Position numbers and translations under genes: made by a program
The notes under the pieces: model-generated
What the model saw: the letters and a program-made list of their open reading frames with translations, nothing else
The model's database searches: none
Told to the model about the DNA's origin: nothing
Shown: one piece after another, positions 53,791 to 61,677 of the stretch
Layout of the letters: each line of letters begins with the position of its first letter
Position numbering within the stretch: position 1 is the first letter of the stretch
Source: Microbacterium sp. BLY
Lineage (GTDB): Bacteria > Actinomycetota > Actinomycetes > Actinomycetales > Microbacteriaceae
DNA length: 64,000 nucleotides
Direction: 5' to 3'
Assembly (NCBI RefSeq): GCF_017939615.1
Contig: NZ_JAGKSR010000001.1
Coordinates: 1,922,001-1,986,000 of the forward strand

Positions 53791-56700
53791 GTGACCTCGA
53801 CCCCAGCCCAGCCCCCGGCCACGCCTCGAACATCCCGACGCATCCTCGGAATCTCCCTGGTGATCATCGCCGCTCTGATCGCGGCGTTCTTCGTCTTCGC
53901 GTCGCTCTACACCGAATTCCTCTGGTTCGACCAGGTCGGGTTCACCGGCGTGCTCACCACGCAGTGGATCGCGACGGCGGTGATGTTCGTGATCGGCTTC
54001 CTCGGCATGGCCGTGCCGCTGTTCGTCGTCATCCAGCTGGCCTACCGGCTCCGTCCGGTCTACGTCCGGCTGAGCTCGCAGCTCGACCGCTACCAGGAGG
54101 TCATCGAGCCCCTGCGGCGCCTCGCCATGTGGGGCATGCCGATCTTCTTCGGCCTCTTCGCGGGCTTCGCCGCGGCGGGCAACTGGAAGACCGTGTGGCT
54201 GTGGGCCAACGGTGTCGCCACCGGTGACGTCGATCCGCAGTTCGGTGTCGACACCGGCTTCTACATGTTCGCGATGCCGTTCTACTCGATCCTCCTCGCC
54301 TTCGTGTCGGCGGTGCTGCTGCTGTGCCTCCTCGTCACGGCGCTGGTGTCGTACCTCTACGGCTCCGTCCGCATCGGCCAGGGGGAGCTGCGAATCTCGA
54401 AGCCGGCCCGCATCCAGCTGGCGGTCATCGCGGGGCTCTACCTGCTCGTCCAGGCGGCCAGCCTGTGGCTCGACCGGTACAAGACCCTCGTCGAGCCGGA
54501 CGACCGCATCACGGGTGCGGCCTACACCGGCGCCAACGCGACGATCCCCGGCCTCGGCATCCTCGCGATCATCGCGGCGGTCGTGGCGATCCTCTTCTTC
54601 ATCACCGCGGTCATCGGCCGGTGGCGCTTCCCGCTCGCGGCGACCGCGCTGCTGATCGTGGCGTCCCTCGTGGTCGGCATCGGCTACCCCTGGGTGGTCA
54701 CGACCTTCCAGGTGAAGCCGAACCAGAACGCCTATCAGGCCGAGTACTACCAGCGGAACATCGACGGCACGAAGGAGGCCTACGGGGTCGCCGACCTGGA
54801 GACCACAGCCTTCGAGGCGGAGACGGACGCCGAGGCGGGCCAGCTCCGTGCCGATGCCGAGACGACCGCGTCGATCCGCATCATGGACCCGAAGGTCATC
54901 CCGCCGACGGTCCGTCAGCTCGAGCAGTACCGCGGGTACTACCAGTTCCAGACCAACATGGACGTCGACCGGTACGAGATCGACGGCGTGAAGCAGGACA
55001 CCGTCGTCTCCGTCCGCGACCTGGACATGTCGGGCCTGGGCGACGGGGACAACTGGAACAACCGCGTCGCGGTCTACACGCACGGCTACGGTCTCGTCGC
55101 CGCCGCGGGCAACCAGCGCACCACGGACGGCGAGCCCGTCTTCCTCGAGCGCGGTATCCCGACCTCCGGCTTCCTCTCCGACCAGGGTGACTTCGAGCCG
55201 CGGGTCTACTTCGGCGAGAACTCCCCGGAGTACTCGATCGTGGGAGCCCCTGAGGGCGCGGACCCGGTCGAGATCGACTACCCGCGCGGTAAGGACGGGT
55301 CGAGCGAGACGAAGACCACGTTCTCCGGGAACGGCGGGCCGAAGATCGGCGACACGTTCACCAAGCTGCTCTACGCGCTGAAGTTCCAGTCGGAGCAGAT
55401 CCTGTTCTCGAACCTCGTCAACGACGACTCGCAGATCCTCTACGACCGCGACCCGAAGACGCGCGTGCAGAAGGTCGCGCCGTACCTCGAGCTCGACAGC
55501 GACCCGTACCCCAGCGTGGTCGACGGACGCATCGTCTGGATCGTGGACGGCTACACGACCAGCTCGACGTACCCGTACTCGACGAGCGTGAGCCTGTCGG
55601 ACGCGATCGCCGACTCGAACGTGCCCACGCCGTCGCTCGCGATCGACGACATCAACTACATCCGCAACTCGGTCAAGGCCACGGTCGACGCCTACGACGG
55701 CTCGGTCACCCTCTACGCCTGGGACGAGGAGGACCCGGTCCTGAAGACCTGGCAGAAGGTGTACCCGTCGACCCTCAAGCCGATCAGCGAGATGTCGGGC
55801 GAGCTCATGAGCCACGTCCGCTACCCGACCGATCTGTTCAAGGTGCAGCGCGACATCCTCGGCATCTACCACGTCGACAAGGCCGGCTCGTTCGCGCAGC
55901 AGGACAACCGCTGGCAGACGCCGAACGATCCGCGCAGTGACGCGATGCTGCAGCCGCCGTACTACCTGACCATGCAGATGCCCGGTCAGGACGAACCGCG
56001 GTTCTCGATGTTCTCGACCTTCATCCCCGCCTCCCAGGGTGCGGGCGGAAGCCGCGACGTGCTGATGGGCTACCTGGCGGTCGACTCCGATGCCGGCGCC
56101 GAGAAGGGCGTCAAGGCCGAGGGGTACGGACAGCTCCGCATGCTGGAGATCGATACCGACACCACGGTGCCCGGACCCGGTCAGGTGCAGAACACGTACA
56201 ACTCCGACACGGCGGTGGTCCCGCAGCTCAACCTGCTCCAGCAGGGGGAGTCGGAGGTCATCTACGGCAACCTGCTGACCCTGCCCGTCGGCGGCGGTCT
56301 GCTCTACGTGCAGCCGGTGTACGTCCAGTCGTCCGAGGGCACGCAGCTGCCGCGTCTGCAGAAGGTGCTCGTCGCCTTCGGAGACCGGGTGGCCTTCGAG
56401 AACACGCTGACCGAGGCGCTCGACACGCTGTTCGGCGGCGACTCCGGCGCGACCGGTGGCGATGATGAGGTCGAGCCCACGGATCCGGGGACGACCGATC
56501 CGGATGCGGGGGAGACCCCGACCACGCCACCCACGCCGACCGACGAGCAGGCCGACGCCCTGGCGCAGGCACAGCAGGCGCTCCTCGACCGGCAGGCCGC
56601 TCTCGCCGAGGGCGACCTGGAGAAGTTCGGCGAGGCCGACAAGCGCCTCACCGCGGCCGTCGAGAAGCTCCTGGAGCTGGAGGCCGCTGCCGGCGAGTGA
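53791..56700 (+). CDS. UPF0182 family large membrane protein
   Basis: This 969-aa protein has seven predicted transmembrane helices within the first 310 residues (starting ILGISLVIIAALIAAFFVFASLYTEFLWFDQVGF). A large extracytoplasmic domain follows (DRYEIDGVKQDTVVSVRDL, YVQPVYVQSSEGTQLPRLQKVLVAFGDRVAF). The last 100 residues are acidic Thr/Pro/Asp-rich linker and a helical end. The family (Rv3193c in M. tuberculosis, from memory) has no known function. It is conserved next to the PDZ-Lon-like protease, so the two may work together at the membrane, which is inference. A terminator follows. Confidence 0.93.
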   Translation: MTSTPAQPPATPRTSRRILGISLVIIAALIAAFFVFASLYTEFLWFDQVGFTGVLTTQWIATAVMFVIGFLGMAVPLFVVIQLAYRLRPVYVRLSSQLDRYQEVIEPLRRLAMWGMPIFFGLFAGFAAAGNWKTVWLWANGVATGDVDPQFGVDTGFYMFAMPFYSILLAFVSAVLLLCLLVTALVSYLYGSVRIGQGELRISKPARIQLAVIAGLYLLVQAASLWLDRYKTLVEPDDRITGAAYTGANATIPGLGILAIIAAVVAILFFITAVIGRWRFPLAATALLIVASLVVGIGYPWVVTTFQVKPNQNAYQAEYYQRNIDGTKEAYGVADLETTAFEAETDAEAGQLRADAETTASIRIMDPKVIPPTVRQLEQYRGYYQFQTNMDVDRYEIDGVKQDTVVSVRDLDMSGLGDGDNWNNRVAVYTHGYGLVAAAGNQRTTDGEPVFLERGIPTSGFLSDQGDFEPRVYFGENSPEYSIVGAPEGADPVEIDYPRGKDGSSETKTTFSGNGGPKIGDTFTKLLYALKFQSEQILFSNLVNDDSQILYDRDPKTRVQKVAPYLELDSDPYPSVVDGRIVWIVDGYTTSSTYPYSTSVSLSDAIADSNVPTPSLAIDDINYIRNSVKATVDAYDGSVTLYAWDEEDPVLKTWQKVYPSTLKPISEMSGELMSHVRYPTDLFKVQRDILGIYHVDKAGSFAQQDNRWQTPNDPRSDAMLQPPYYLTMQMPGQDEPRFSMFSTFIPASQGAGGSRDVLMGYLAVDSDAGAEKGVKAEGYGQLRMLEIDTDTTVPGPGQVQNTYNSDTAVVPQLNLLQQGESEVIYGNLLTLPVGGGLLYVQPVYVQSSEGTQLPRLQKVLVAFGDRVAFENTLTEALDTLFGGDSGATGGDDEVEPTDPGTTDPDAGETPTTPPTPTDEQADALAQAQQALLDRQAALAEGDLEKFGEADKRLTAAVEKLLELEAAAGE

Positions 56701-56713
56701 GTTCCGAGCACAG

Positions 56714-56741
56714 GAAAGGGCACCCCTCGGGGTGCCCTTTC
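56714..56741 (+). terminator. Terminator after UPF0182 gene
   Basis: GAAAGGGCACCC (56714-56725) pairs with GGGTGCCCTTTC (56730-56741), a 12-bp stem, with a T-run inside the descending arm. Confidence 0.85.
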
Positions 56742-56859
56742 GTGTTCAGCGGCACTCGTGGGCGGGAAGCCCGCCCGCCGCATCGGGCGCAACCGCGCCC
56801 GCAGGCGAGATCCTGCGCCAGAGGCCTGACGCCGCCCGGACGCCTGCCTCCGATCGTGT

Positions 56860-56865
56860 TAGCGT
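56860..56865 (+). promoter_or_regulatory. -10 box for GNAT gene
   Basis: TAGCGT lies 58 nt before the ATG; the leader ends with CTGGAGG. Confidence 0.35.
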
Positions 56866-56923
56866 GGGGGACGTACCGCATCCGGTAGCGGCCTTCATTT
56901 CCTGATTCCTCTGGAGGCCCGCA

Positions 56924-57874
56924 ATGCACCATCCACCCCGTGCCCGATTCTTCCGGCGCGACGACAGGGACCAGCTCGCAGACCTGGTCAACGTGCATCT
57001 TTCGACCGTGATCCCGGGAGCCCGGGTCTCGGTCAACACCGTTCTCAGCACCCTCGAGCGCCAGCCGGACGAGTATGTCCTCGACCCCTGGGTCACGGAG
57101 CGCGCGACCATCGTCGTCGAGCAGCGCGACCGTGTCGTCGCCGCGGCGCATCTGCAGCGGTTCTCCGGCGATGCCCGGGTAAGCGACGATTATCGCGACG
57201 CGGGGCTGATCCTGTTCGCACTGGCTTTCCCGGACTCCGATGACGCTTCGGTGCTCGATGTGCTCCTGCGTGCGTGCCTGGCCCAGCTCCGGACGTGGCG
57301 TGTGGGGGCGGTGTACGCGGATGGACAGCTTCCGTTCCCGGGAGTCACCGGGGTTCCCGCGTCCTGGCCGCACGTGCGCCGGGCCTTCGTGCGGGCGGGG
57401 TTCGTGCACGCCGGTTCGACGGAGGTCGTGCTGATGGCGACGTCGGCCGCGCTCGCGGGAGCGCGAGTCGCCAGCGAGCGGATCACGGTGCGCCGCGAGC
57501 TCGGTCCCGGCGGAGTCCGTTTCGTCGCAGGCGCCGACGGTGCCGACACCGGGTACCTGCAACTGGATCTCACGGTCGGTCGCCCCGAACGCCACCCGGT
57601 CGGCCCCGTCCTGGCCGAGCTGTCCGACGAAGACGCGGAGGACCCGGCAGTGCGACGTGCGCTCCTGGCGGAAGCCGGCGAGTGGATGCGGCTCGGGGGC
57701 GTGCACGCCCTCCTCGTCGTCGTCGATGGCGCGGACGCGCAGGAACGGGCTCGGTGGACGGGATTCCGAGAGGTCACGGAGAACGCCCGCGGCTGGCGGT
57801 ACGAACGCGAGGAGGAGACTCGCGGGCTCAGGCCGGTCGCGCGACATCAGGCCACCTCCGCGACACAGGCCTGA
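56924..57874 (+). CDS. GNAT-like N-acetyltransferase, probably two-domain
   Basis: This 316-aa protein opens with a GNAT-like first half (RRDDRDQLADLVNVHLSTVIPGARVSVNTVLSTL, VVEQRDRVVAAAHLQRF, VGAVYADGQLPFPGV, HVRRAFVRAGFVHAGSTEVVLM). A second, more divergent half (EWMRLGGVHALLVVVDG, RWTGFREV) resembles a degenerate GNAT repeat. The acyl-CoA binding motif is not clean, so activity and substrate are uncertain. The ATG is supported by CTGGAGGCCCGCA. It is flanked by repeat-rich non-coding DNA on both sides. Confidence 0.65.
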   Translation: MHHPPRARFFRRDDRDQLADLVNVHLSTVIPGARVSVNTVLSTLERQPDEYVLDPWVTERATIVVEQRDRVVAAAHLQRFSGDARVSDDYRDAGLILFALAFPDSDDASVLDVLLRACLAQLRTWRVGAVYADGQLPFPGVTGVPASWPHVRRAFVRAGFVHAGSTEVVLMATSAALAGARVASERITVRRELGPGGVRFVAGADGADTGYLQLDLTVGRPERHPVGPVLAELSDEDAEDPAVRRALLAEAGEWMRLGGVHALLVVVDGADAQERARWTGFREVTENARGWRYEREEETRGLRPVARHQATSATQA

Positions 57875-57983
57875 ATCCACGCGAGCGCCTGCCCCGGAGG
57901 TGTTCTGCGCGCCCGCAGGCGCATGCGCGAGGTCAGGCGTTCTGGGGGCACGACGCCTGAATGAGCGCGAATGCCTGGGGCGG
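57869..57983 (+). repeat. Spaced direct repeat and hairpin downstream of GNAT gene
   Basis: Two copies of the pattern GCCTGAAT-N3-CGCGA-N2-GCCTG occur 86 bp apart (57869 and 57955). Between them TCAGGCGT (57933-57940) and ACGCCTGA (57953-57960) form an 8-bp inverted repeat. The hairpin may end the GNAT transcript. The repeats are unexplained. Confidence 0.5.
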
Positions 57984-58061
57984 CGGAGGGTTTTGTCCGG
58001 GACGGACCGTCGCGCCGTGAGGGGGTTGCATGGGAGGGTGGAGGGGAACAAGGAGGTTGCC

Positions 58062-58904
58062 GTGACAGAGCGCATCGTTGTGGGAGTCGTGGACACGTCG
58101 GCGGGTCGGCGAGCACTGGAGTGGGCGACACAGCGCGCCCGCGCGCGGAAGGCGACGATGCTTCTCGCGAGCGTCGTCGGGGGAGCGGTCGGCGCGGTCG
58201 GCGAGGGGCCCGTGGTGGACGCCGCGATCGCTGCCGCCCGGAGCCTTCTCGAGGAGCACGCCCGCACGCTGACCGCTCAGGGGCTGGATGTCGACATCGT
58301 CGTCCTCCGAGGCGACCCGGTCCGACAGCTCGTCTCGACCACCGCGGGCGCGAACCTGCTCGTGATCGGAAGCGACTATCGCGCGGACGATGCGGACAGC
58401 CCCCGGCGGGGCGCGCACGGACTGCGCATCGTCGCCGACTCCTCCTGCCCGGTCGTGGTGATCCCCGACATCGAGACGGTCGACCGTCGCGGTGTCGTCG
58501 TCGGGGTCGACGGGTCGCCGATCTCGGAGGCCGCCGTCGCCTTCGCCGCGGCCGAGGCCGACCGTCTCGGCGAGCCACTCATCCCGGTGACGGTGTGGAC
58601 CCCCGTCCCCCTTCCGCGCGGATCGAGGGCCTACCCGGAGCAGTATCTCTCCTCGATGCAGGAGCTGTCCGAGGAGACCCTCGCCGTCGCCCTGGCCGGA
58701 CTGCGCCAGACGTACCCGGATCTCGAGCTGCAGCCCCGGGTCGAACGCGGATACCCGTCCGAGGTCATCAACCGTGCGGCCGCCACGGCTCGTCTCGCCG
58801 TGGTGGGATCGCACGGTCGCGGTGCCGTCGCGCGGTTCCTTCTCGGCTCCATCAGCCACGAGGTGATCGCCGCGCTCGTCGCCCCCACGGCCGTCGTCCG
58901 CTGA
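58062..58904 (+). CDS. Tandem universal stress protein (UspA family)
   Basis: This 280-aa protein has two Usp domains. Domain 1 (about 1-140) opens ERIVVGVVDTSAGRRALEWA and ends SDYRADDADSPRRGAHGLRIVADSSCPVVVI, with an imperfect nucleotide motif. Domain 2 (about 145-280) has GVDGSPISEAAVAFA and an intact ATP-binding motif VVGSHGRGAVARFLLGSISHEVI. Such tandem Usp proteins are common in actinobacteria and respond to starvation or hypoxia. The GTG has AAGGAGG upstream. It is the only gene of its unit, convergent with the APH-like gene. Confidence 0.9.
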   Translation: MTERIVVGVVDTSAGRRALEWATQRARARKATMLLASVVGGAVGAVGEGPVVDAAIAAARSLLEEHARTLTAQGLDVDIVVLRGDPVRQLVSTTAGANLLVIGSDYRADDADSPRRGAHGLRIVADSSCPVVVIPDIETVDRRGVVVGVDGSPISEAAVAFAAAEADRLGEPLIPVTVWTPVPLPRGSRAYPEQYLSSMQELSEETLAVALAGLRQTYPDLELQPRVERGYPSEVINRAAATARLAVVGSHGRGAVARFLLGSISHEVIAALVAPTAVVR

Positions 58905-58927
58905 CCCGAGGCGGCGGATCCGCAGGC

Positions 58928-59803
58928 CTAGAGGGGACTGGTCAGCACTTCGTGGAGCACGCGTCGGCTGTCGTCGCCGCCCGGTCCTGACGCGCCGGAG
59001 AGCGTCACCAGCGCCTTCCACAGCGCCCAGCCGCGAGCCCGTCGCCAGGTCGCTGCATCGAGGTCGACGGCGTCATGGAAGGCGTCGCGCGCGTCCCCCT
59101 CGAAAGAGGTCCAGGCCATGACGAGGTCGCAGGCCGGATCGCCGACGCCGCAGGTGCCAAAGTCGATCATCGCCGAGAGCCGGCCGTCGCTGACGAGGAG
59201 GTTGCCGACGGCGACGTCGCCGTGGAACCAGACGGGCGCGGACTCCCACGCGCTGTCCGTCGCGGCGCGCCAGATGCTCCGGCAGAGGTCCGTATCCACG
59301 GTGCCGTCCAGCCGGTCGAGCGCCGCGCGGACGTCATCGCTGTGGACGCTCGGATGGGAACCGCGGAAGAACGAGTGCCGGCCGGCGGGTCGACCCGCGC
59401 GCACGGGCAGGGATCTCAGGACGCGGAGGAGGGTCCCGAGATCGACGGCGAGACGAACGCGATCGAGCCGCGGGGCCGCGTCCACCGTGTCGCCGTCGAG
59501 CCATCGGCGGATCGACCACGGGAACGGATAGCCCCGGCCGGGTTCGCCGACCGCCACGACGGAGGGAACGGCGACGGGGAGCCTCCCCTCGAGGAACTCG
59601 AGCGCGCTGCTCTCCTTCTGCACGGCCGCGGCGTAGGGCTCGGCGACCGGAAGCCGTACCGACAACTCCTCGCCCAGGCGGAAGGTCCTGTTGTCCCACC
59701 CCTGACGCGCCACTGCGCGGACGGGCAGGTGCGCCCAGCGGGGGAACTGCTCCGCGACGAGTTCGGCCACCATGCGCGCATCGATGTCCACCGGTCGGCT
59801 CAC
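58928..59803 (-). CDS. Aminoglycoside phosphotransferase-family kinase
   Basis: This 291-aa protein has an intact APH catalytic core: WFHGDVAVGNLLV (catalytic Asp, then Asn) and AMIDFGTCGVGDPACDLVMAW (metal Asp). The N-lobe shows GWDNRTFRLGEELSVRLPV, and SIRRWLDGDTV lies at the hinge. Homologues in the chromosome usually phosphorylate small metabolites, so drug resistance should not be assumed. The start is GTG 59803, 6 nt after GAGGAT, not the upstream TTG/ATG frame. It contrasts with the kinase-fold protein at 46285, which lacks these residues. Confidence 0.85.
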   Translation of the reverse strand: MSRPVDIDARMVAELVAEQFPRWAHLPVRAVARQGWDNRTFRLGEELSVRLPVAEPYAAAVQKESSALEFLEGRLPVAVPSVVAVGEPGRGYPFPWSIRRWLDGDTVDAAPRLDRVRLAVDLGTLLRVLRSLPVRAGRPAGRHSFFRGSHPSVHSDDVRAALDRLDGTVDTDLCRSIWRAATDSAWESAPVWFHGDVAVGNLLVSDGRLSAMIDFGTCGVGDPACDLVMAWTSFEGDARDAFHDAVDLDAATWRRARGWALWKALVTLSGASGPGGDDSRRVLHEVLTSPL

Positions 59804-59809
59804 CCCTCG

Positions 59810-59815
59810 ATCCTC
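59810..59815 (-). promoter_or_regulatory. Leaderless-type -10 box (APH-like kinase)
   Basis: Minus-strand GAGGAT, then 6 nt, then GTG at 59803. Confidence 0.4.
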
Positions 59816-59908
59816 GCAGAGGTGCACTCTCCCCGCGGAGACCGGCTGCCCGTGTCCGCCCCGCTCCCGCCCCGCGGATCTCTCCCGGCCGGAGGGCCGT
59901 TCATTCGA

Positions 59909-59942
59909 TGCGGGGACTGGATGTGAACCTGCGACCTCGGGG
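59909..59942 (-). repeat. tRNA-fMet 3' fragment (candidate attachment site or tRNA relic)
   Basis: 34 nt match 60710-60743 of the intact tRNA-fMet at 31 positions, in the same orientation, 801 bp away. They cover the 3' acceptor strand, T-arm and variable loop. Such partial copies typically mark the far end of an element inserted in a tRNA gene. Beyond it, GAGCT and CCGCGG also recall the tRNA 5' half, so a decayed tandem tRNA copy with internal deletion is the alternative. Confidence 0.75.
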
Positions 59943-60147
59943 AGCTGTGCGGCGTGGACCGCGGGACGGTATCAGGTTCTCGCTCTGTATGCCTTCGCGG
60001 TGTTTGGCTGGGAGCTCAGGGTGGATGCGCGCACGCCAGGGCGATCAGCGGGAGAGGTAGAGCAGCCGGATCGCGGCGGGCACGCGGATCACGAAGTGGG
60101 TCAAGCCGGTGATCGCACCTGAGAGAGTATGGAGTGGGAGAGGACAG

Positions 60148-60576
60148 GTGAGGGAAATGGTGCAGGGGAGACACGGCGAGCTCGTTGACGAGTTCCTTGA
60201 CGAGGTGCGGGGGACGAGCCTTGAGCAGTGGCGAGTGTTCGCAACTCACTCCGTCCCCAGTGAGGCCGACGTCGAGGCCACGCGCGCGACAACAGACGTC
60301 AAACTCAGTGCTGCAACGCTGACCAGCATGAATGCGGCTGCGACCAACGCGTACCGCAGTCTCGGTCTCGACCGCAGCATGTTCGAGAGCCGGTTGTATC
60401 CGAGCCGCATTGCGACATCGATCCGTGTCGCGAGCAGGGCGATTGCTGGTCACGATCAGCTAGACCCGCGCCACCTGGAAACCCTGCTGCGGCCGTTCGC
60501 CGCAATCGGCTTCACTTCCGCCACCCGGCTGCTGGCCTCGGAGGACGGGCGGAGGTGCCCTCGACACCCTGGGTAG
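60148..60576 (+). CDS. Unrecognised ORF in the tRNA-associated insert
   Basis: This is a 142-aa protein from GTG 60148 (preceded by GGGAGAGGACA); ATG 60157 is an alternative. I do not recognise a family. It looks mostly helical (HGELVDEFLDEVRGTSLEQWRVF, SAATLTSMNAAATNAYRSLGL, PRHLETLLRPFAAIGF), with no membrane segment or signal. Codon use includes AAA, ACA, AGT and TCA codons that neighbours avoid, and the GC content is lower, consistent with recent arrival. It could be an accessory gene of a decayed mobile element or a fragment. Coding status is moderately supported. Confidence 0.5.
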   Translation: MREMVQGRHGELVDEFLDEVRGTSLEQWRVFATHSVPSEADVEATRATTDVKLSAATLTSMNAAATNAYRSLGLDRSMFESRLYPSRIATSIRVASRAIAGHDQLDPRHLETLLRPFAAIGFTSATRLLASEDGRRCPRHPG

Positions 60577-60670
60577 CACGTCGACGGCGGGCATGCGCAA
60601 CGGCACCCTCGCGCTGCCCGAGTCGCGGCTCAAGACCGAATCTGCCGAGTTGTGCCTGATTCAAAAGGAA
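60577..60670. other. Spacer with no identified gene
   Basis: Between the unknown ORF and the tRNA terminator. It becomes AT-richer toward the terminator (ATTCAAAAGGAAAAGG). A short frame MRNGTLALPESRLKTE... is open but has no start context, and I could not support it as a gene. Confidence 0.4.
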
Positions 60671-60703
60671 AAGGCCCCGAGATCGTGATGATCTCGGGGC
60701 CTT
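60671..60703 (-). terminator. Terminator of tRNA-fMet
   Basis: AAGGCCCCGAGATC (60671-60684) pairs perfectly with 60690-60703. On the minus strand it is followed by TTCCTTTTGA, a good T-tract. It begins 6 nt after the tRNA 3' end. Confidence 0.9.
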
Positions 60704-60708
60704 ACTTG

Positions 60709-60782
60709 TTGCGGGGACAGGATTTGAACCTGCGACCTCCGGGTTATGAGCCCGGCGAGCTACCGAACTGCTCCACCCCGCG
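60709..60782 (-). tRNA. Initiator tRNA-fMet (CAT)
   Basis: A 74-nt cloverleaf: acceptor CGCGGGG/CCCCGCA, D-arm GAGC...GCTC, anticodon stem-loop CCGGG-CTCATAA-CCCGG, T-arm GCAGG-TTCAAAT-CCTGT. The unpaired C1-A72 and the three G-C pairs at the base of the anticodon stem are the hallmarks of initiator tRNA. CCA is not encoded. Its 3' part is nearly duplicated at 59909-59942, and its 3' flank is the accessory patch. Confidence 0.96.
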
Positions 60783-60848
60783 GCACAAGAGATAACTTAT
60801 CACGGATCTGGAGGGCCGTCGAATCGAGCGGGGTCGGGGCGGGTGCGA

Positions 60849-60854
60849 GAGGAT
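60849..60854 (+). promoter_or_regulatory. Leaderless-type -10 box (nitrilase gene)
   Basis: GAGGAT, then GGCGTC, then ATG at 60861. Confidence 0.4.
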
Positions 60855-60860
60855 GGCGTC

Positions 60861-61670
60861 ATGCCTGAGAACACCGCCGTGCCCGTCGCCGTGTGCCAGT
60901 TCGCGCCGATCGATTCCCGCGAGCAGAACAGGGAGCGCGTCGCGGAGCTCGCGACCGAGGCCGCCCGACTCGGAGCGAAGCTCATCGTCTTCCCCGAGTA
61001 CTCGAGCTACTTCGTCGACCCGATGGATGAACGGCTCGCAGCGAACGCGGAGGATTTGGACGGGCCGTTCGTGAGCGGACTCATCGGGCTGGCCGCCGAT
61101 CTGGCCGTCGTCATCGTCGCGGGGGTCACGGAGAAGGCCGCGGCTGACGGACGTGTGCGGAACACGGTCGTCGCGGTCCGCGGCGACGGCATCCTCGCGG
61201 TCTACCGCAAGCAGCACCTGTACGACGCGTTCGGGCAGACCGAGTCGGATTGGGTGGAGCCCGGGGAGATCGGCGAGCCGGCCCTGTTCGAGGTCGGCGG
61301 CCTCCGCTTCGGTCTGATGACCTGCTACGACCTGCGGTTCCCGGAACTGTCGCGGCTCCTGGCCGTCGCCGGTGCGGACGCGCTGGTGGTGCCGGCGGAG
61401 TGGGTGCGGGGGCCGCTCAAGGAGCACCACTGGACGACGCTGCTGGCGGCGCGGGCCGTGGAGAACACCGTGTTCGTGGTCGCCGCCGACCACCCGGCGC
61501 CGATCGGCATCGGTCACTCGCGGATCATCGACCCGCAGGGTGTCGTGCGAGCGGGCATCGGGCCGGAGCCCGGAGTGGCGCTGGGCGTCGTCGACGGCGC
61601 GGCGATCGCCCGGGTCCGGGAGACGAATCCGTCCCTGCGGGCGCGGCGCTACGCGGTGACCCCGCGCTGA
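60861..61670 (+). CDS. Carbon-nitrogen hydrolase (nitrilase superfamily, omega-amidase-like)
   Basis: This 269-aa nitrilase-superfamily amidase has the catalytic triad E46 (IVFPEYSSYF), K117 (VYRKQHLYDAFGQTESDWVEPG) and C155 (LMTCYDLRFPELSR). The sequence around the lysine and cysteine resembles omega-amidase/Nit2 or deaminated-glutathione amidase (NagZ/Nit1) types rather than true nitrilases. It ends 7 bp from the convergent aminotransferase, and omega-amidases often work with transaminases on 2-oxo acid amides. That pairing is an inference. Confidence 0.9.
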   Translation: MPENTAVPVAVCQFAPIDSREQNRERVAELATEAARLGAKLIVFPEYSSYFVDPMDERLAANAEDLDGPFVSGLIGLAADLAVVIVAGVTEKAAADGRVRNTVVAVRGDGILAVYRKQHLYDAFGQTESDWVEPGEIGEPALFEVGGLRFGLMTCYDLRFPELSRLLAVAGADALVVPAEWVRGPLKEHHWTTLLAARAVENTVFVVAADHPAPIGIGHSRIIDPQGVVRAGIGPEPGVALGVVDGAAIARVRETNPSLRARRYAVTPR

Positions 61671-61677
61671 CCGGCGT

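Larger units (their letters stand above)
59804..60147. other. Gene-poor stretch at the edge of the accessory patch
   Basis: 344 bp without a credible gene. It holds the APH-like promoter at its left end and the tRNA-fMet-like fragment at 59909-59942. From about 59945 onward the base composition drops below that of the neighbours. Reading frames here (for example 59772-60122) have no plausible start context and unnatural composition. Confidence 0.6.

Noticed and set aside
53659..55872. 737-codon antisense ORF over UPF0182
   Set aside because: Shadow composition with repeated RRD/VEL patterns; no start context.
59909..59942. Second functional tRNA gene
   Set aside because: Only the 3' part is preserved and the anticodon arm is missing.
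60016..60453. 145-codon minus-strand ORF in the accessory patch
   Set aside because: It conflicts with the plus-strand ORF at 60148, which has a better start and composition; it shows no recognisable pattern.
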